Source: Morococcus cerebrosus (lineage in GTDB: Bacteria; Pseudomonadota; Gammaproteobacteria; Burkholderiales; Neisseriaceae). From it: a stretch of DNA of 64,000 nucleotides. Position 1 is the first letter of the stretch. The number at the start of each line of letters is the position of its first letter. Below, one piece after another: positions 41,118 to 49,895 of this stretch. Below the pieces are notes generated by a model. It saw only the letters and a list, made by a program, of their open reading frames with translations. It was not told the DNA's origin and ran no database searches. The translations under genes were made by a program, and so were the position numbers. The stretch is from the NCBI RefSeq assembly GCF_022749515.1, contig NZ_CP094242.1, positions 1,674,001 through 1,738,000 of the forward strand, in the 5' to 3' direction.

Positions 41118-42632
41118 ATGACCGCCAACCGCACCCTCATCATCTCCGTCTTCATCGTCGCCAGTTGCGGCCTCGCCTACGAACTCATCATTGCCGCGCT
41201 AGCGAGCTATCTTTTGGGCGACAGCATTTTGCAGTTTTCCTCCGTCATCGGACTTTATCTTTTCTCGATGGGCATAGGCGCGCACCTGACCCGCTACATC
41301 AAAGACGAAGACGTGTTACACCGCTTTATCGAAATCGAACTTCTGGTCGGCATCATCGGCGGCATTTCCGCGCTGGCATTGTTCGTCGCCTTCGGGCTTT
41401 CCGCCGCCCCGTTCCGCACCCTGCTCTACGCCTTCGTGCTGATTGTCGGCGCGGTCGTCGGCATGGAAATCCCGTTGGTGATGCGCGTGTTAAACCGCAA
41501 AGGCGCAGAGTTTAAAGAACTCGTTTCCAAAGTCCTGACCTTCGACTATTTGGGCGCACTCGCCGTTTCCTTGCTCTTCCCGCTTCTACTCGCCCCCAAA
41601 CTCGGCATGGCGCGTTCCGCCCTCTTGTTCGGCATCCTCAACGCCGCCGTCGCCTACCTGACCGCGCGTGTCTTCAAAGCCGAACTGCCCCGCTACCGCG
41701 CCATCCGCCTGCGCGCGCTGATTGTCTTGTCCGTCCTCGCCGCCACCTTCGCCTACGCCGACCGCATCTCATTCAAAGCCGAACAAAGCTATTTCGGCGA
41801 CCCCGTCGTCTATCAAAGCCACTCGCCCTACCAGCGGCTCGTCGTAACCCGCTGGAAAGACGACACCCGCCTCTACATCAACGGCAACCTGCAATTCTCC
41901 TCGCGCGACGAAGCCCGTTACCACGAAGCCCTCGTCTTACCCGCCATGCAGATGGTTTCCAACGCCTCCCGCATCCTCATCCTCGGCGGCGGCGACGGGC
42001 TGGCGGCGCGCGAAGTCTTGAAATACCCGCAGGTCAAACACGTTACCTTGGTCGATTTAGACCCCGACATGACCGCCACTTTTAAAACCTCCGCCACCTT
42101 AAGCGCGCTCAACCAAGGCTCGCTGTCCCACCCCAAAATGCACGTCGTCAACGACGATGCCGCCAAATGGCTGGAGGGGTCGTCTGAAAAATTCGACGTC
42201 ATCATCATCGACCTGCCCGACCCGTCCAATTTCTCGCTGGGCAAACTCTACTCCGTCCCCATGTACCGCCTCGTTGCCCGCCATCTTCAGCCGCAGGGCA
42301 AAATCGTCGTCCAATCCACCTCGCCCTACTTCGCCCCCAACGCCTACTGGTCGGTCGTCGCCACCCTCGAAGCCGCCGGCCTTTCCACTGCGCCTTATCA
42401 CGTTTACGTCCCCTCCTTCGGAGAATGGGGATTTGTGTTGGCAGGCTTCGATAAACAATTCCCCGTCCCGCAGAAATTCGACGTCCCTACGCGTTATCTG
42501 AACGCCCAAACCGCCGCCGAAATGTTCCGCTTCCCGCCCGACATGGCAAGGCGCAAGGTCGAGCCGAACTATCTGAACAACCAAATCCTCGTCAGCTATT
42601 TCGAAAGCGACTGGCGCAACGTAACTCGTTGA
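41118..42632 (+). CDS. Membrane-bound spermidine synthase-like aminopropyltransferase
   Basis: 504 residues. The N-terminal half has about seven membrane segments (for example LIISVFIVASCGLAYELIIA). The C-terminal half is a SpeE-like methyltransferase-fold domain with the motif ILILGGGDGLAAREVLKYP, acidic VDLDP and IIDLPDPSN. The usual spermidine-synthase gate DAPDP has changed to DLPDP, so the substrate may differ. It is divergent from purF. Its DUS terminator was invaded by IS1655 copy 2. Confidence 0.85.
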   Translation: MTANRTLIISVFIVASCGLAYELIIAALASYLLGDSILQFSSVIGLYLFSMGIGAHLTRYIKDEDVLHRFIEIELLVGIIGGISALALFVAFGLSAAPFRTLLYAFVLIVGAVVGMEIPLVMRVLNRKGAEFKELVSKVLTFDYLGALAVSLLFPLLLAPKLGMARSALLFGILNAAVAYLTARVFKAELPRYRAIRLRALIVLSVLAATFAYADRISFKAEQSYFGDPVVYQSHSPYQRLVVTRWKDDTRLYINGNLQFSSRDEARYHEALVLPAMQMVSNASRILILGGGDGLAAREVLKYPQVKHVTLVDLDPDMTATFKTSATLSALNQGSLSHPKMHVVNDDAAKWLEGSSEKFDVIIIDLPDPSNFSLGKLYSVPMYRLVARHLQPQGKIVVQSTSPYFAPNAYWSVVATLEAAGLSTAPYHVYVPSFGEWGFVLAGFDKQFPVPQKFDVPTRYLNAQTAAEMFRFPPDMARRKVEPNYLNNQILVSYFESDWRNVTR

Positions 42633-42656
42633 GCCGTTTTCCCAAAACAAAGGTCG

Positions 42657-43732
42657 GCGGATTCGCATTTGAAGTGCAACTTTCCATAACAGAAAAAGGC
42701 CAGTATGCGGTAGCATACGGCCTTTCCTGCAAGAAAGATTGCCATGAGCTACACACAACTGACCCAAGACGAACGATACCATATCCAATACCTGTCCCGC
42801 CACTGCACCATCGCCGAAATCGCCAAACAGCTCAACCGCCACAAAAGCACCATCAGCCGAGAAATCAAGCGGCACTGCATCCAAGGACAGCAATACAGCG
42901 CCGAAAAAGCACAGAAGCAAAGCCGGCTGACCAAACAGCACCGGCGAAAACCCTATAAGCTCGATTCGCAGCTGGTTCAACACATCGACACCCTTATCCG
43001 CCGCAAACTCAGTCCCGAACAAGTATGTGCCTACCTGCATAAACACCACGGGATCACACTCCATCACAGCACTATTTACCGCTACCTCCGCCAAGACAAA
43101 AGCAACGGCGGCACTTTGTGGCAACACCTCAGAATATGCAGCAAACCCTACCGCAAACGCTACGGCAGCACATGGACCAGAGGCAAAGTGCCCGACCGCG
43201 TCGGCATAGAGAACCGACCTGCTATCGTCGACCGGAAAACCCGCATCGGCGATTGGGAGGCCGACACCATCGTCGGCAAAAATCAGAAAAGCGCGTTATT
43301 GACCTTGGTCGAACGCACTACCCGCTACACCATCATCTGCAAATTAAAGAACTTAAAAGCCGAAGACACTGCCCGGGCGGCCATTAGGGTATTAAAGGCA
43401 TATAAAGCCAGAGTCCACACCATCACCATGGATAACGGCAAAGAGTTCTACCAACACACCAAAATAGCCAAAGCCTTGAAGGCGAAAACCTATTTTTGCC
43501 GCCCTTACCATTCTTGGGAGAAAGGGCTGAATGAGAACACCAATGGACTCATCCGGCAATATTTCCCCAAACAAACCGATTTCCGAAACATCAGCGATCG
43601 GGAGATACGCAGGGTTCAAGATGAGTTGAACCACCGGCCGAGAAAAACACTTGGCTACGAAACGCCAAGTGTTTTATTCTTAAATCTGTTCCAACCACTG
43701 GTACCCTAGTGTTGCACTTGAAATCCGAATCC
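42657..43732 (+). mobile_element. IS1655-like element (IS30 family), copy 2
   Basis: 1076 bp, same ends as copy 1. The 7-base AAGGTCG lies on both sides (42650-42656 and 43733-43739) and is the front of a DUS. It is inverted relative to copy 1 across the 3.3 kb purF/aminopropyltransferase segment. Confidence 0.9.
42744..43709 (+). CDS. IS30-family transposase, copy 2
   Basis: 321 residues with the same helix-turn-helix and DDE core as copy 1; at least one residue differs (VDRKTRIGDWEADT). Start ATG at 42744 is preceded by GCAAGAAAGATTGCC. Apparently intact. Confidence 0.94.
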   Translation: MSYTQLTQDERYHIQYLSRHCTIAEIAKQLNRHKSTISREIKRHCIQGQQYSAEKAQKQSRLTKQHRRKPYKLDSQLVQHIDTLIRRKLSPEQVCAYLHKHHGITLHHSTIYRYLRQDKSNGGTLWQHLRICSKPYRKRYGSTWTRGKVPDRVGIENRPAIVDRKTRIGDWEADTIVGKNQKSALLTLVERTTRYTIICKLKNLKAEDTARAAIRVLKAYKARVHTITMDNGKEFYQHTKIAKALKAKTYFCRPYHSWEKGLNENTNGLIRQYFPKQTDFRNISDREIRRVQDELNHRPRKTLGYETPSVLFLNLFQPLVP

Positions 43733-43779
43733 AAGGTCGTCTGAAAACCAAGCATTTCTGTTTTTCAGACGACCTTTTG
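43733..43779 (+). terminator. DUS hairpin displaced from the aminopropyltransferase gene
   Basis: AAGGTCGTCTGAAAACC and TTTTTCAGACGACCTTTT. This is the original terminator of the 41118 gene, now 1.1 kb downstream of its stop. Confidence 0.72.
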
Positions 43780-44239
43780 ATTTCCAGCTTTCAACTCTTC
43801 CTCTTATTTTTTTTCGAGTTTGCTAACCCAAAGTCAGGCTATAGCTAGATTACTTTTCTCCGATACGCAATTTACCTTACCGGTTATCGTCATTCCTGAG
43901 CAGGCGGCAATCCATTTTTGAAATTCAGAAACTGTTTTTCAAACCAAGGTTTCTCAAGTTTTACGATGGACTCCCGCCTGCACGGGAATGACAGAATTTG
44001 ATGATATGCCGGATTTAAAGTTAAGTATGTTTGCTATATTCGGACGACCTTTCGAATAAGATATCACAGCATGGGCTTTGCCAGCGAAAACTTTCCTTCC
44101 CGCCGTCTGTCCGACTGCAGCAATCTGGAGACACAGCCTGCACCACGACAACTTTTCAAACGGCCTTCCAACCCGCCCCTAAAGCGAACGATTGCGTCCC
44201 GCGTTCGCCCGAGAAAACCGTTGTTCTCAAAATCCAAAA
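43780..44239. other. Intergenic region without a recognised gene
   Basis: About 460 bases between the IS1655 hairpin and the IS3 relic. It holds one dRS3-like repeat (43970-43989) and a decayed DUS-like stretch at about 44040. Short open frames on both strands have no visible start signal or homology. Confidence 0.5.
43970..43989. repeat. dRS3-like 20-bp repeat
   Basis: ACTCCCGCCTGCACGGGAAT is one base from ATTCCC-N8-GGGAAT. Confidence 0.6.
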
Positions 44240-44309
44240 GGTCGTCTGAATTTTGAACTGCACCCCAAAAGTTGGACATCCCCTCCAACTCACAAGGTGC
44301 AGTTTTTTT

Positions 44310-44660
44310 ATGAGCAAATATACATTACACTTCAAATACCAAGCCGTACTCCACTACCTGCATATACGCAGCCAACAGCGTACCGCAGACCACTACGGCA
44401 TTTCCCGAACCCACCTGAGACGATGGATACGCGCCTATCAAGAAGGCGGTATCGGCGCACTCGAACATCCCCAATCCAAAACCATGCCCCAACACCGCAA
44501 AAACCCCTTCATCGCAGATAAACCCGATCAAGAAAAAACACAGGCAGAGCTTATCGAAGAGTTGTGCTATATGCGCGCAGAGGTCGCCTACCTAAAGGAG
44601 TTAAAAGCCCTCAGCCAAAAGCAGACCGAAAAGGACAAAGCCAAACCGTCCAAGCACTGA
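44310..44660 (+). CDS. IS3-family OrfA (helix-turn-helix)
   Basis: 116 residues from the ATG at 44310 (MSKYTLHFKYQAVLHYLHIR). The helix-turn-helix QQRTADHYGISRTHLRRWIR and the leucine-rich coiled tail (EELCYMRAEVAYLKELKAL) are typical of IS3 OrfA. It would normally join OrfB by a -1 frameshift; OrfB is in that frame here but is truncated. Confidence 0.85.
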   Translation: MSKYTLHFKYQAVLHYLHIRSQQRTADHYGISRTHLRRWIRAYQEGGIGALEHPQSKTMPQHRKNPFIADKPDQEKTQAELIEELCYMRAEVAYLKELKALSQKQTEKDKAKPSKH

Positions 44661-45000
44661 GGGCGCAACACCCGCTCAAATACCTGCTGCACATCGCAAA
44701 CCTGCCCAAAAGCAGCTTTTACTACCACCACCAAGACCGACCCGACCCCGACGAAGCCGACAAAGCCCTCCTTGTCGAAACCTACCGGCGGCATAAAGGA
44801 CGCTACGGACAAAGGCGCATTGCCGCCGCATTGGGTTGGAACCGCAAAAAAGCGGCGCAGTTGATGAAGCAGTTGGAACTGAAAGCCCTCATACGGGCGA
44901 AAAAAGCCTACCGCCATCCCGCCATGGGCGAAATATCGGAAAACCTCCTCAAACGCCGGTTCAAAGCCCGAAAGCCCAACGAAAAATGGCTGACTGACGT
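44564..45000 (+). pseudogene. IS3-family OrfB, truncated and internally deleted
   Basis: About 120 residues of OrfB N-terminus (HPLKYLLHIANLPKSSFYYH ... RRKARKPNEKWLTDV-like end) read in the -1 frame relative to OrfA. The catalytic DDE domain is missing. The last OrfB codons (LSPVAYRTQLAQSA, then stop) remain at about 45889-45933 beyond the inner IS. Not functional. Confidence 0.85.
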
Positions 45001-45877
45001 GTAGAAAATCATCGCGTTGTTTACACAACAGGTTGAGAAAAATAAGCCTGCAAGACCTCAAACGGCGTATCGCCGTTCAAACTGCGGTGTGGCTTCACCG
45101 TGTTATAAAAATTAACAAAGCAACACACCCCCTTTTACCGGTGTTCCGGACTCTCAAACGACTGTTTCTCATGCCACATCTCCATCAGGGTACGGATAAC
45201 CCGCTCCGCCTTACCGTTGGTCTGCGGACGGGCAACCCGGGTAAACTTTTGACCAATCCCGTTCTCGTAACAGGCTACACCGAAAGCATGGTTGGCCGAG
45301 CCTTTGTATTCCGTACCGTTGTCGGAGTAAACGCACTCAATCAGGTATGGGCAGGGATCAATCAGGTGTTCGGTCAGAAACTTGGCGGCGCTGTCTGCGG
45401 TTTTGTCCGGCAAAATGGCGGCGTATAGCTCCCTTGAGAAATCGTCGATGGCGACAAACAGGTAATCCCGCTTATCGGTGGCTTTCTGCCCTTTGAGCAG
45501 CGGCAGCCGTTTGGTGTCGAGATGCACCAGCTCTCCGGGGTAGGATTTATTGTAGCGTTTGGCCTGCTTTTTGAGTTTTTCCTGAATGCTGCGTTCTACC
45601 TTGGCCAGGCGTTTCATTCCGTACTTTGCCTGTTTGAAACGGTTGTTGGTACTGGTTTGCGGTTTGAGCAGCTTGGCCCTTGCGGCTTTAAGGGCGCGGT
45701 AAATGGTGACGCGGCTGACTTGGTAGCGGCGTGCCAGGGAGGTGACGCTTTCCTTTTCCTGCGTGTAGGCCAGCCAAACGGCTTGGCGGTGGTGCGGGGT
45801 GAGGCGGGTGTTTTTGTGCATGTTCATGTTTCAGTATTCTCCTGGAAATACTGTAAACAACGCTACTGATTTCTACA
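45000..45877 (-). mobile_element. IS481-type element nested in the IS3 relic
   Basis: 878 bp with ends TGTAGAAAATCATCGCGTTG and its near-inverse (CGCTACTGATTTCTACA). The TGT/ACA termini fit the IS481 family. No clear target duplication; the flanks are non-adjacent parts of orfB, consistent with a deletion. Confidence 0.82.
45021..45827 (-). pseudogene. IS481-type transposase with in-frame stop
   Basis: Start ATG at 45827 (MNMHKNTRLTPHHRQAVWLA). Helix-turn-helix TSLARRYQVSRVTIYRALKA, then DDE parts HLDTKRLPLL, VYSDNGTEYKG and the Glu in TNGKAERVIR. A TAA stop at 45137-45135 cuts it at 230 residues, but the same frame continues for 37 more codons with family-like sequence (VNFYNTVKPHRSLNGDTPFE) to a second stop at 45021. 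All three catalytic acids precede the first stop, so residual activity is possible but unlikely. Confidence 0.82.
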
Positions 45878-46016
45878 TTGAAAAAGCTGAGTCCTGTCGC
45901 ATACAGAACCCAGCTTGCACAGAGCGCCTGAATAGGCTTTTATGAGTGTCCAAGATTTGGGGGGCAGTTCATTTTTCAGACGACCTTTCTTCCTGTACAT
46001 CCTTCCTTACCTGCAC

Positions 46017-47771
46017 TCATACCCAAAAATCGCGCGGCGGGTCGAGAACGGGTTTGACGATGCCGGTACGGACGGCAAAATCGCCGAAGCCTTCGTCGTC
46101 GAGGCGGTTTTGCGCCCAGTTGCCGACCCAGCCGTCGACGATTTCGAGGATTTCGGGTTCGGTAATGTTTTCTTTAAAGAGACGCGGGATGCGGGTGCCT
46201 TCGCGGTTGCCGCCTGCGTAGAGGTTGTAGCGGCCGACGGCTTTGCCGACTAAGCCGATTTCGGCGAGCATGGCGCGGCCGCAGCCATTGGGGCAGCCGG
46301 TGACGCGCAGGACGATGTATTCGTCTTCCAAGCCGTATTTGGCGAACATTTCGTCGATTTTGTCGGAGAACGATGGCAGGAAGCGTTCGGCCTCCGCCAT
46401 CGCCAGCGGACAGGTCGGCAGGGCGACGCACGCCATCGAGTTTTCGCGCTGGATGGTGATGGATTTGCTGATTAAGCCGTGTTCTTTGGCGATTTTGTCT
46501 ATGGTGTCTTTCAGCTCGGGCGGGACGTTGGCGACGACGAGGTTTTGATTGGCGGTCAGGCGGAAGTCGCCGGGGTGGATTTTGGCGATTTCGCGCACGC
46601 CGGTTTTCAACGGCCTGCCGGGGTAGTCGAGCAGGCGGCCGTTTTCGATAAACAGGGTCAGGTGCCAGTTGCCTTCGAGTCCTTTAACCCAGCCGATGTG
46701 GTCGCCGCGATGGGTGAAAGCGTAGGGGCGGATAGGTTCGAACTTGATGCCCATGCGCTTTTCGACTTCTTCTTTGAATACTTCGACGCCGACGCGCTGG
46801 AGTGTATAGCGGGTACGCGCGGCTTTGCGGTCGCTGCGGTTGCCCCAGTCGCGCTGGGTACTGACGACGGCTTCGGCGGCGTTGAGGGTGTATTCGAGGG
46901 GGACGAACCCAAATTCGTAGGAGGTGTTGGGGTAGGTTTTGGTGTTGCCGTGTTCGCTGGACAGCCCGCCGCCGACAAGGACGTTGAAGCCGACGAGTTT
47001 GCCGTTTTCTTCGATGGCGACAAATCCTAAATCGTTGGAATGAATGTCCACATCGTTGTCGGGCGGGATGACGACGGCGGTTTTGAATTTGCGCGGCAGA
47101 TAGGTTTTGCCCAAAATCGGTTCGACGTCGTCGGCGATTTCTTTGTTGCGCGGTTCGGTCGGTTCGGTGGTGAACACTTTTTCGCCGTCCAGCCAGACAT
47201 CGGCGTATGCCATAGTGCGCGGCAGGAGGTGCATACTGATGCGTTTCGCCCATTCGTAGGCTTCTTGGTGCAGCGGGCTTTGGACGGGGTTGCTGGTGCA
47301 GAGTACGTTGCGGTTGACGTCGCTGGCGGTGGCGATGGAATCGAGGCCGAGTTTGTGCAGGGACTGGTGCGCCAGTTTCAAATCGGTTTTTAAAATGCCG
47401 TGGTATTGGAAGGTTTGGCGGTTGGTCAGGCGGATGGAGCCGTAAATAGTGTGGTCGCCGGCAAATTCGTCTATGCCCAGCCACTGCGCCGGCGTGATGA
47501 TGCCGCCGGGCAAGCGGCAGCGCAACATCATGTTTTTTAAGGGTTCGAGTTTTTGATCGGTACGCTCGGCGCGGATGTCGCGGTTGTCCTGCTCGTACAT
47601 GCCGTGGAAACGGATGAGCTGGAAATTGTCGGCGGTAAAGCCGCCGGTAAAGTCATCGGTCAGGTCTTGTTTGATGGTACCGTGCAGATAGTCGCTGCGG
47701 TCTTTCAGGGCTTCGTTGCCGGAAAGCGGGGTGTCGGGCAGTTTGGCGCGCGGGTCGGCGGTGGTAGTCAT
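46017..47771 (-). CDS. cysI: Sulfite reductase (NADPH) hemoprotein beta-component
   Basis: 584 residues. The siroheme/4Fe4S Cys ligands are in [16 protein letters not shown] and [11 protein letters not shown]. The parts [12 protein letters not shown] and [20 protein letters not shown] are typical. It reduces sulfite to sulfide for cysteine synthesis. No cysJ flavoprotein gene is adjacent; it would have to lie outside the window. The right arm of its DUS terminator (45975-45985) is separated from the left arm (44240-44250) by the IS3 relic. Confidence 0.96.
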   Translation of the reverse strand: MTTTADPRAKLPDTPLSGNEALKDRSDYLHGTIKQDLTDDFTGGFTADNFQLIRFHGMYEQDNRDIRAERTDQKLEPLKNMMLRCRLPGGIITPAQWLGIDEFAGDHTIYGSIRLTNRQTFQYHGILKTDLKLAHQSLHKLGLDSIATASDVNRNVLCTSNPVQSPLHQEAYEWAKRISMHLLPRTMAYADVWLDGEKVFTTEPTEPRNKEIADDVEPILGKTYLPRKFKTAVVIPPDNDVDIHSNDLGFVAIEENGKLVGFNVLVGGGLSSEHGNTKTYPNTSYEFGFVPLEYTLNAAEAVVSTQRDWGNRSDRKAARTRYTLQRVGVEVFKEEVEKRMGIKFEPIRPYAFTHRGDHIGWVKGLEGNWHLTLFIENGRLLDYPGRPLKTGVREIAKIHPGDFRLTANQNLVVANVPPELKDTIDKIAKEHGLISKSITIQRENSMACVALPTCPLAMAEAERFLPSFSDKIDEMFAKYGLEDEYIVLRVTGCPNGCGRAMLAEIGLVGKAVGRYNLYAGGNREGTRIPRLFKENITEPEILEIVDGWVGNWAQNRLDDEGFGDFAVRTGIVKPVLDPPRDFWV

Positions 47772-47911
47772 AGGGTGCTCCTTATTCTCAGTTTGGAGCT
47801 ACTTTAATCAGGTCGTCTGAAAATGGGAAAGAATGGTTTGTTCGATTTAAAGATGATTTCGTTATATCCAAAAGATTACCTGTAATGTAGGGGCACACTG
47901 CACCAAATAGA

Positions 47912-47948
47912 AAAAAGGTCGTCTGAAAATATTTTCAGACGACCTTTA
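47912..47948 (-). terminator. DUS inverted-pair terminator after the MliC-like gene
   Basis: AAAAAAGGTCGTCTGAAAAT and ATTTTCAGACGACCTTT with almost no loop, 17 bases past the stop. Confidence 0.78.
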
Positions 47949-47964
47949 ACAGGATATTTGGGAT

Positions 47965-48384
47965 TTAGCGCACGCTGCAAGAAGTTTCTACACGGTTGCC
48001 GTACGGATCGGTAAAGCTGAAGGATGCTTCGCCGTTTTTCTCATGCCATTCCGCACCTTTGCCGAACAGGCCGCGGTTGGAAGTGTAGCGCGAGCCGGAA
48101 CCGGAAACATCGGATGACAATACAGCGCGCTTGTCGTCAAGGCGCAATTCCAACTGATCGTTATTCAAGTTGCGGACATCAACAGACAATCCGTTCTCAC
48201 AAGAGAAAGTGCGCAAACGGCGGGACTCTGATGTGCGACGGTTTTCTTCATAACGATTGTCGTAACGGTGTTCATGGCGATGCTCGTGACGGGAACCACG
48301 TTCGAAATCATAATCCATGTCGGGTGCGACACAGGCACCAAGGGATAATGCGGCGGCAACAGCCAGTAATACTTTTGATTTCAT
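47965..48384 (-). CDS. MliC-like lipoprotein (possible lysozyme inhibitor)
   Basis: 139 residues. Signal with lipobox LGAC. A His/Arg/Glu-rich linker (RHEHRHEHRYDNRYEEN) precedes a C-terminal domain with FSCENGLSVDVRNLNNDQLE and a C-terminal Cys (ETSCSVR), the two-Cys MliC pattern. MliC proteins inhibit C-type lysozyme. The linker could bind metal ions, but this is inference. A single-gene unit. Confidence 0.75.
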   Translation of the reverse strand: MKSKVLLAVAAALSLGACVAPDMDYDFERGSRHEHRHEHRYDNRYEENRRTSESRRLRTFSCENGLSVDVRNLNNDQLELRLDDKRAVLSSDVSGSGSRYTSNRGLFGKGAEWHEKNGEASFSFTDPYGNRVETSCSVR

Positions 48385-48556
48385 AAATATCTCCTAAATA
48401 GGAATTTGTCTGCTAAATGCGCTGCCATGTTATAAACATCTCCACCTCCAAACAAGCGGGATTACGCTAATTTACCCGATATTCCTAAAACCGGTTGTTT
48501 GCAGGCAAAAAAGATATTTTTAATGATATTAACCAACATGAGTTTACATGATTACC

Positions 48557-48586
48557 AAAAAAATCCGCACCATTTTCAGGTGCGGA
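48557..48586 (-). terminator. Terminator of rpmE2-rpmJ
   Basis: Read leftward, TCCGCACC, 7-base loop, GGTGCGGA, then ATTTTTTT. A non-DUS rho-independent terminator 20 bases past the rpmJ stop. Confidence 0.85.
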
Positions 48587-48605
48587 CAGTCGATCCAACC
48601 GGTAT

Positions 48606-48731
48606 TTAACGCTGACGTGCCTTAAAGCGCGGGTTACTCTTACAAATAACGTAAACCTTACCCTTCCTGCGGACGATTTGACAGTCGCGGTGGCGTTTTT
48701 TCGCTGTTTTCAGTGAAGATAAAACTTGCAT
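48606..48731 (-). CDS. rpmJ: Ribosomal protein L36, type B (YkgO-like)
   Basis: 41 residues, opening [20 protein letters not shown] and ending [12 protein letters not shown]. It lacks the four-ligand zinc ribbon of standard L36 and is the zinc-free paralogue. It overlaps the rpmE2 stop by one base (TAATG), so it is translationally coupled. It would replace the zinc form of L36 under zinc shortage. Confidence 0.94.
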   Translation of the reverse strand: MQVLSSLKTAKKRHRDCQIVRRKGKVYVICKSNPRFKARQR

Positions 48732-49009
48732 TATTTGTCCTTTCTAAATGAAGACATCATCGATTGGAAACGCTGATTGAACTTGCTCGCACGCCCTTCA
48801 GTGTTAACGTTTCGCTGTCTGCCGGTGTACACAGGATGAGATGCAGACGACGTATCCAGCGCGAAAAGCGGGTATTCTTTTCCATCTTTCCAAACCATCG
48901 TCTTACCATGCGTCTCCGCACAAGAGCGGATAAGCCAGCCTTCATTTGCACCGCTGTCGAAAAATAAAACAGTACGGTAATTATCAGGATGAATATTCGG
49001 TTTCATCAA
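48731..49009 (-). CDS. rpmE2: Ribosomal protein L31, type B (YkgM-like)
   Basis: 92 residues: [20 protein letters not shown] ... [20 protein letters not shown]. It lacks the CxxC zinc ligands of type A L31. It starts the operon with rpmJ, downstream of a Zur box. MMK at the N-terminus allows two adjacent starts; 49009 is the first. It would free ribosome-bound zinc by replacing L31A. Confidence 0.95.
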   Translation of the reverse strand: MMKPNIHPDNYRTVLFFDSGANEGWLIRSCAETHGKTMVWKDGKEYPLFALDTSSASHPVYTGRQRNVNTEGRASKFNQRFQSMMSSFRKDK

Positions 49010-49029
49010 TCAATACTCCATAATTAATA

Positions 49030-49044
49030 TGTTATAATATAACA
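49030..49044. promoter_or_regulatory. Zur box
   Basis: TGTTATAATATAACA is a perfect palindrome matching the meningococcal Zur consensus TGTTATDNHATAACA as I recall it. It lies just after the -10 hexamer of the rpmE2 promoter, where a zinc-loaded repressor would block transcription. Confidence 0.88.
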
Positions 49045-49071
49045 TTATACACTATTTTAAAAATATCGCAA
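49044..49071 (-). promoter_or_regulatory. rpmE2-rpmJ promoter
   Basis: Read leftward, -35 TTGCGA (49071-49066), 16-base spacer, -10 TATAAT (49049-49044). The Zur palindrome begins at its downstream edge. Confidence 0.78.
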
Positions 49072-49094
49072 GTTCCCTCCAAATACCTTTTCAT

Positions 49095-49142
49095 AAAAAA
49101 GAAATACGGATAAGGCATTAAACCTTACCCGTACTTCTTTTT
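49095..49142 (-). terminator. Terminator of the MORN-type gene
   Basis: AAAAAGAAATACGGATAAGG and CCTTACCCGTACTTCTTTTT pair over nearly 20 positions around a 7-base loop, 16 bases after the stop. It may work in both directions. Confidence 0.8.
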
Positions 49143-49157
49143 CATGTATTTTAACGG

Positions 49158-49895
49158 TTATTCAACAACATAACCTTCTTTATCCCAATGCGTTTTCTTC
49201 ACCAGCTGATCGTTGGAATAAACCGATTCTGACTTTTTGGCCCCATCTTCGTACCATTCCAAAACAATACCATTACGACGACCATTAGAAATGCTGATTT
49301 CCGATAAAATACGACCATTTTCGTCCCAACTCAAAATCTCAGTCGGTTTATCGTTGACCATATTCATTTCCATCTTCGGACTGCCGTCCGGATACCATTG
49401 CTTCCAATAACCGTTGGCTTTGTCGTGTTTGAACTGGATCTCGCTTTCCTTCACCCCATTACGGTAATATCGCGAACCGGTTCCTTCGCTCAAACCGTTT
49501 TGATAAGGCATCACAGCAGATTTCTTACCGTTCGGATACCAGTTTGTCCATTCACCGTTCGGCTTGCTGTTTTTATAAGTCCCTACCATTTTTTTCTGTC
49601 CGTTGAAATGCCAAAGCGTCAACGTCCCATTATCTAACACGGGAACAAACACTTTAATTTGCTCTGCAGGAACTTCATACGGATCAGAATATTTCTTCAT
49701 GGACGGGTAATAAAAATCCTGCGCCTTGGCAATACCTGATTGAACCGTATATTGTCGGACATATGCAACCGATGACATCGTTGCTGTAATTTTGCCATGT
49801 TGATTAAAATAAACAGAATGGGATTGCGCCCATGTTTGAGAAAATACCCCTAAAAGCAGTACGGCAGCCAAACTTTTTTGCCAATATTGAATCAT
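49158..49895 (-). CDS. MORN/YwqK-type repeat protein, exported
   Basis: 245 residues with a signal peptide (QKSLAAVLLLGVFSQTWAQ). Tandem repeats of the type G.w..wypnGkk (NGEWTNWYPNGKKSAVMPYQ, NGYWKQWYPDGSPKMEMNMV, GIVLEWYEDGAKKSESVYSN) are MORN-variant repeats as in the YwqK family, often labelled antitoxin. The label is weakly supported; no toxin gene is adjacent. Role unknown; the protein is probably periplasmic. Lower GC than its neighbours. Confidence 0.78.
   Translation of the reverse strand: MIQYWQKSLAAVLLLGVFSQTWAQSHSVYFNQHGKITATMSSVAYVRQYTVQSGIAKAQDFYYPSMKKYSDPYEVPAEQIKVFVPVLDNGTLTLWHFNGQKKMVGTYKNSKPNGEWTNWYPNGKKSAVMPYQNGLSEGTGSRYYRNGVKESEIQFKHDKANGYWKQWYPDGSPKMEMNMVNDKPTEILSWDENGRILSEISISNGRRNGIVLEWYEDGAKKSESVYSNDQLVKKTHWDKEGYVVE

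Larger units (their letters stand above)
44254..45971 (+). mobile_element. IS3-family element relic with nested IS481-type element
   Basis: Left end TGAACTGCACCCCAAAAGTT and right end matching its inverse (GGGGGGCAGTTCA, 21 of 24 bases over the full repeat), with TTT on both sides. The element sits inside the loop of a DUS terminator hairpin. The inner IS at 45000 is accompanied by loss of roughly 450 bp of orfB. Confidence 0.85.

Noticed and set aside
38252..43732. Composite transposon carrying purF
   Set aside because: Each IS copy has its own 7-bp duplication and a separate DUS site, so they inserted independently.
49158..49895. Toxin-antitoxin system at the MORN-type gene
   Set aside because: The YwqK antitoxin label is annotation habit; no toxin partner is adjacent and the protein is exported.
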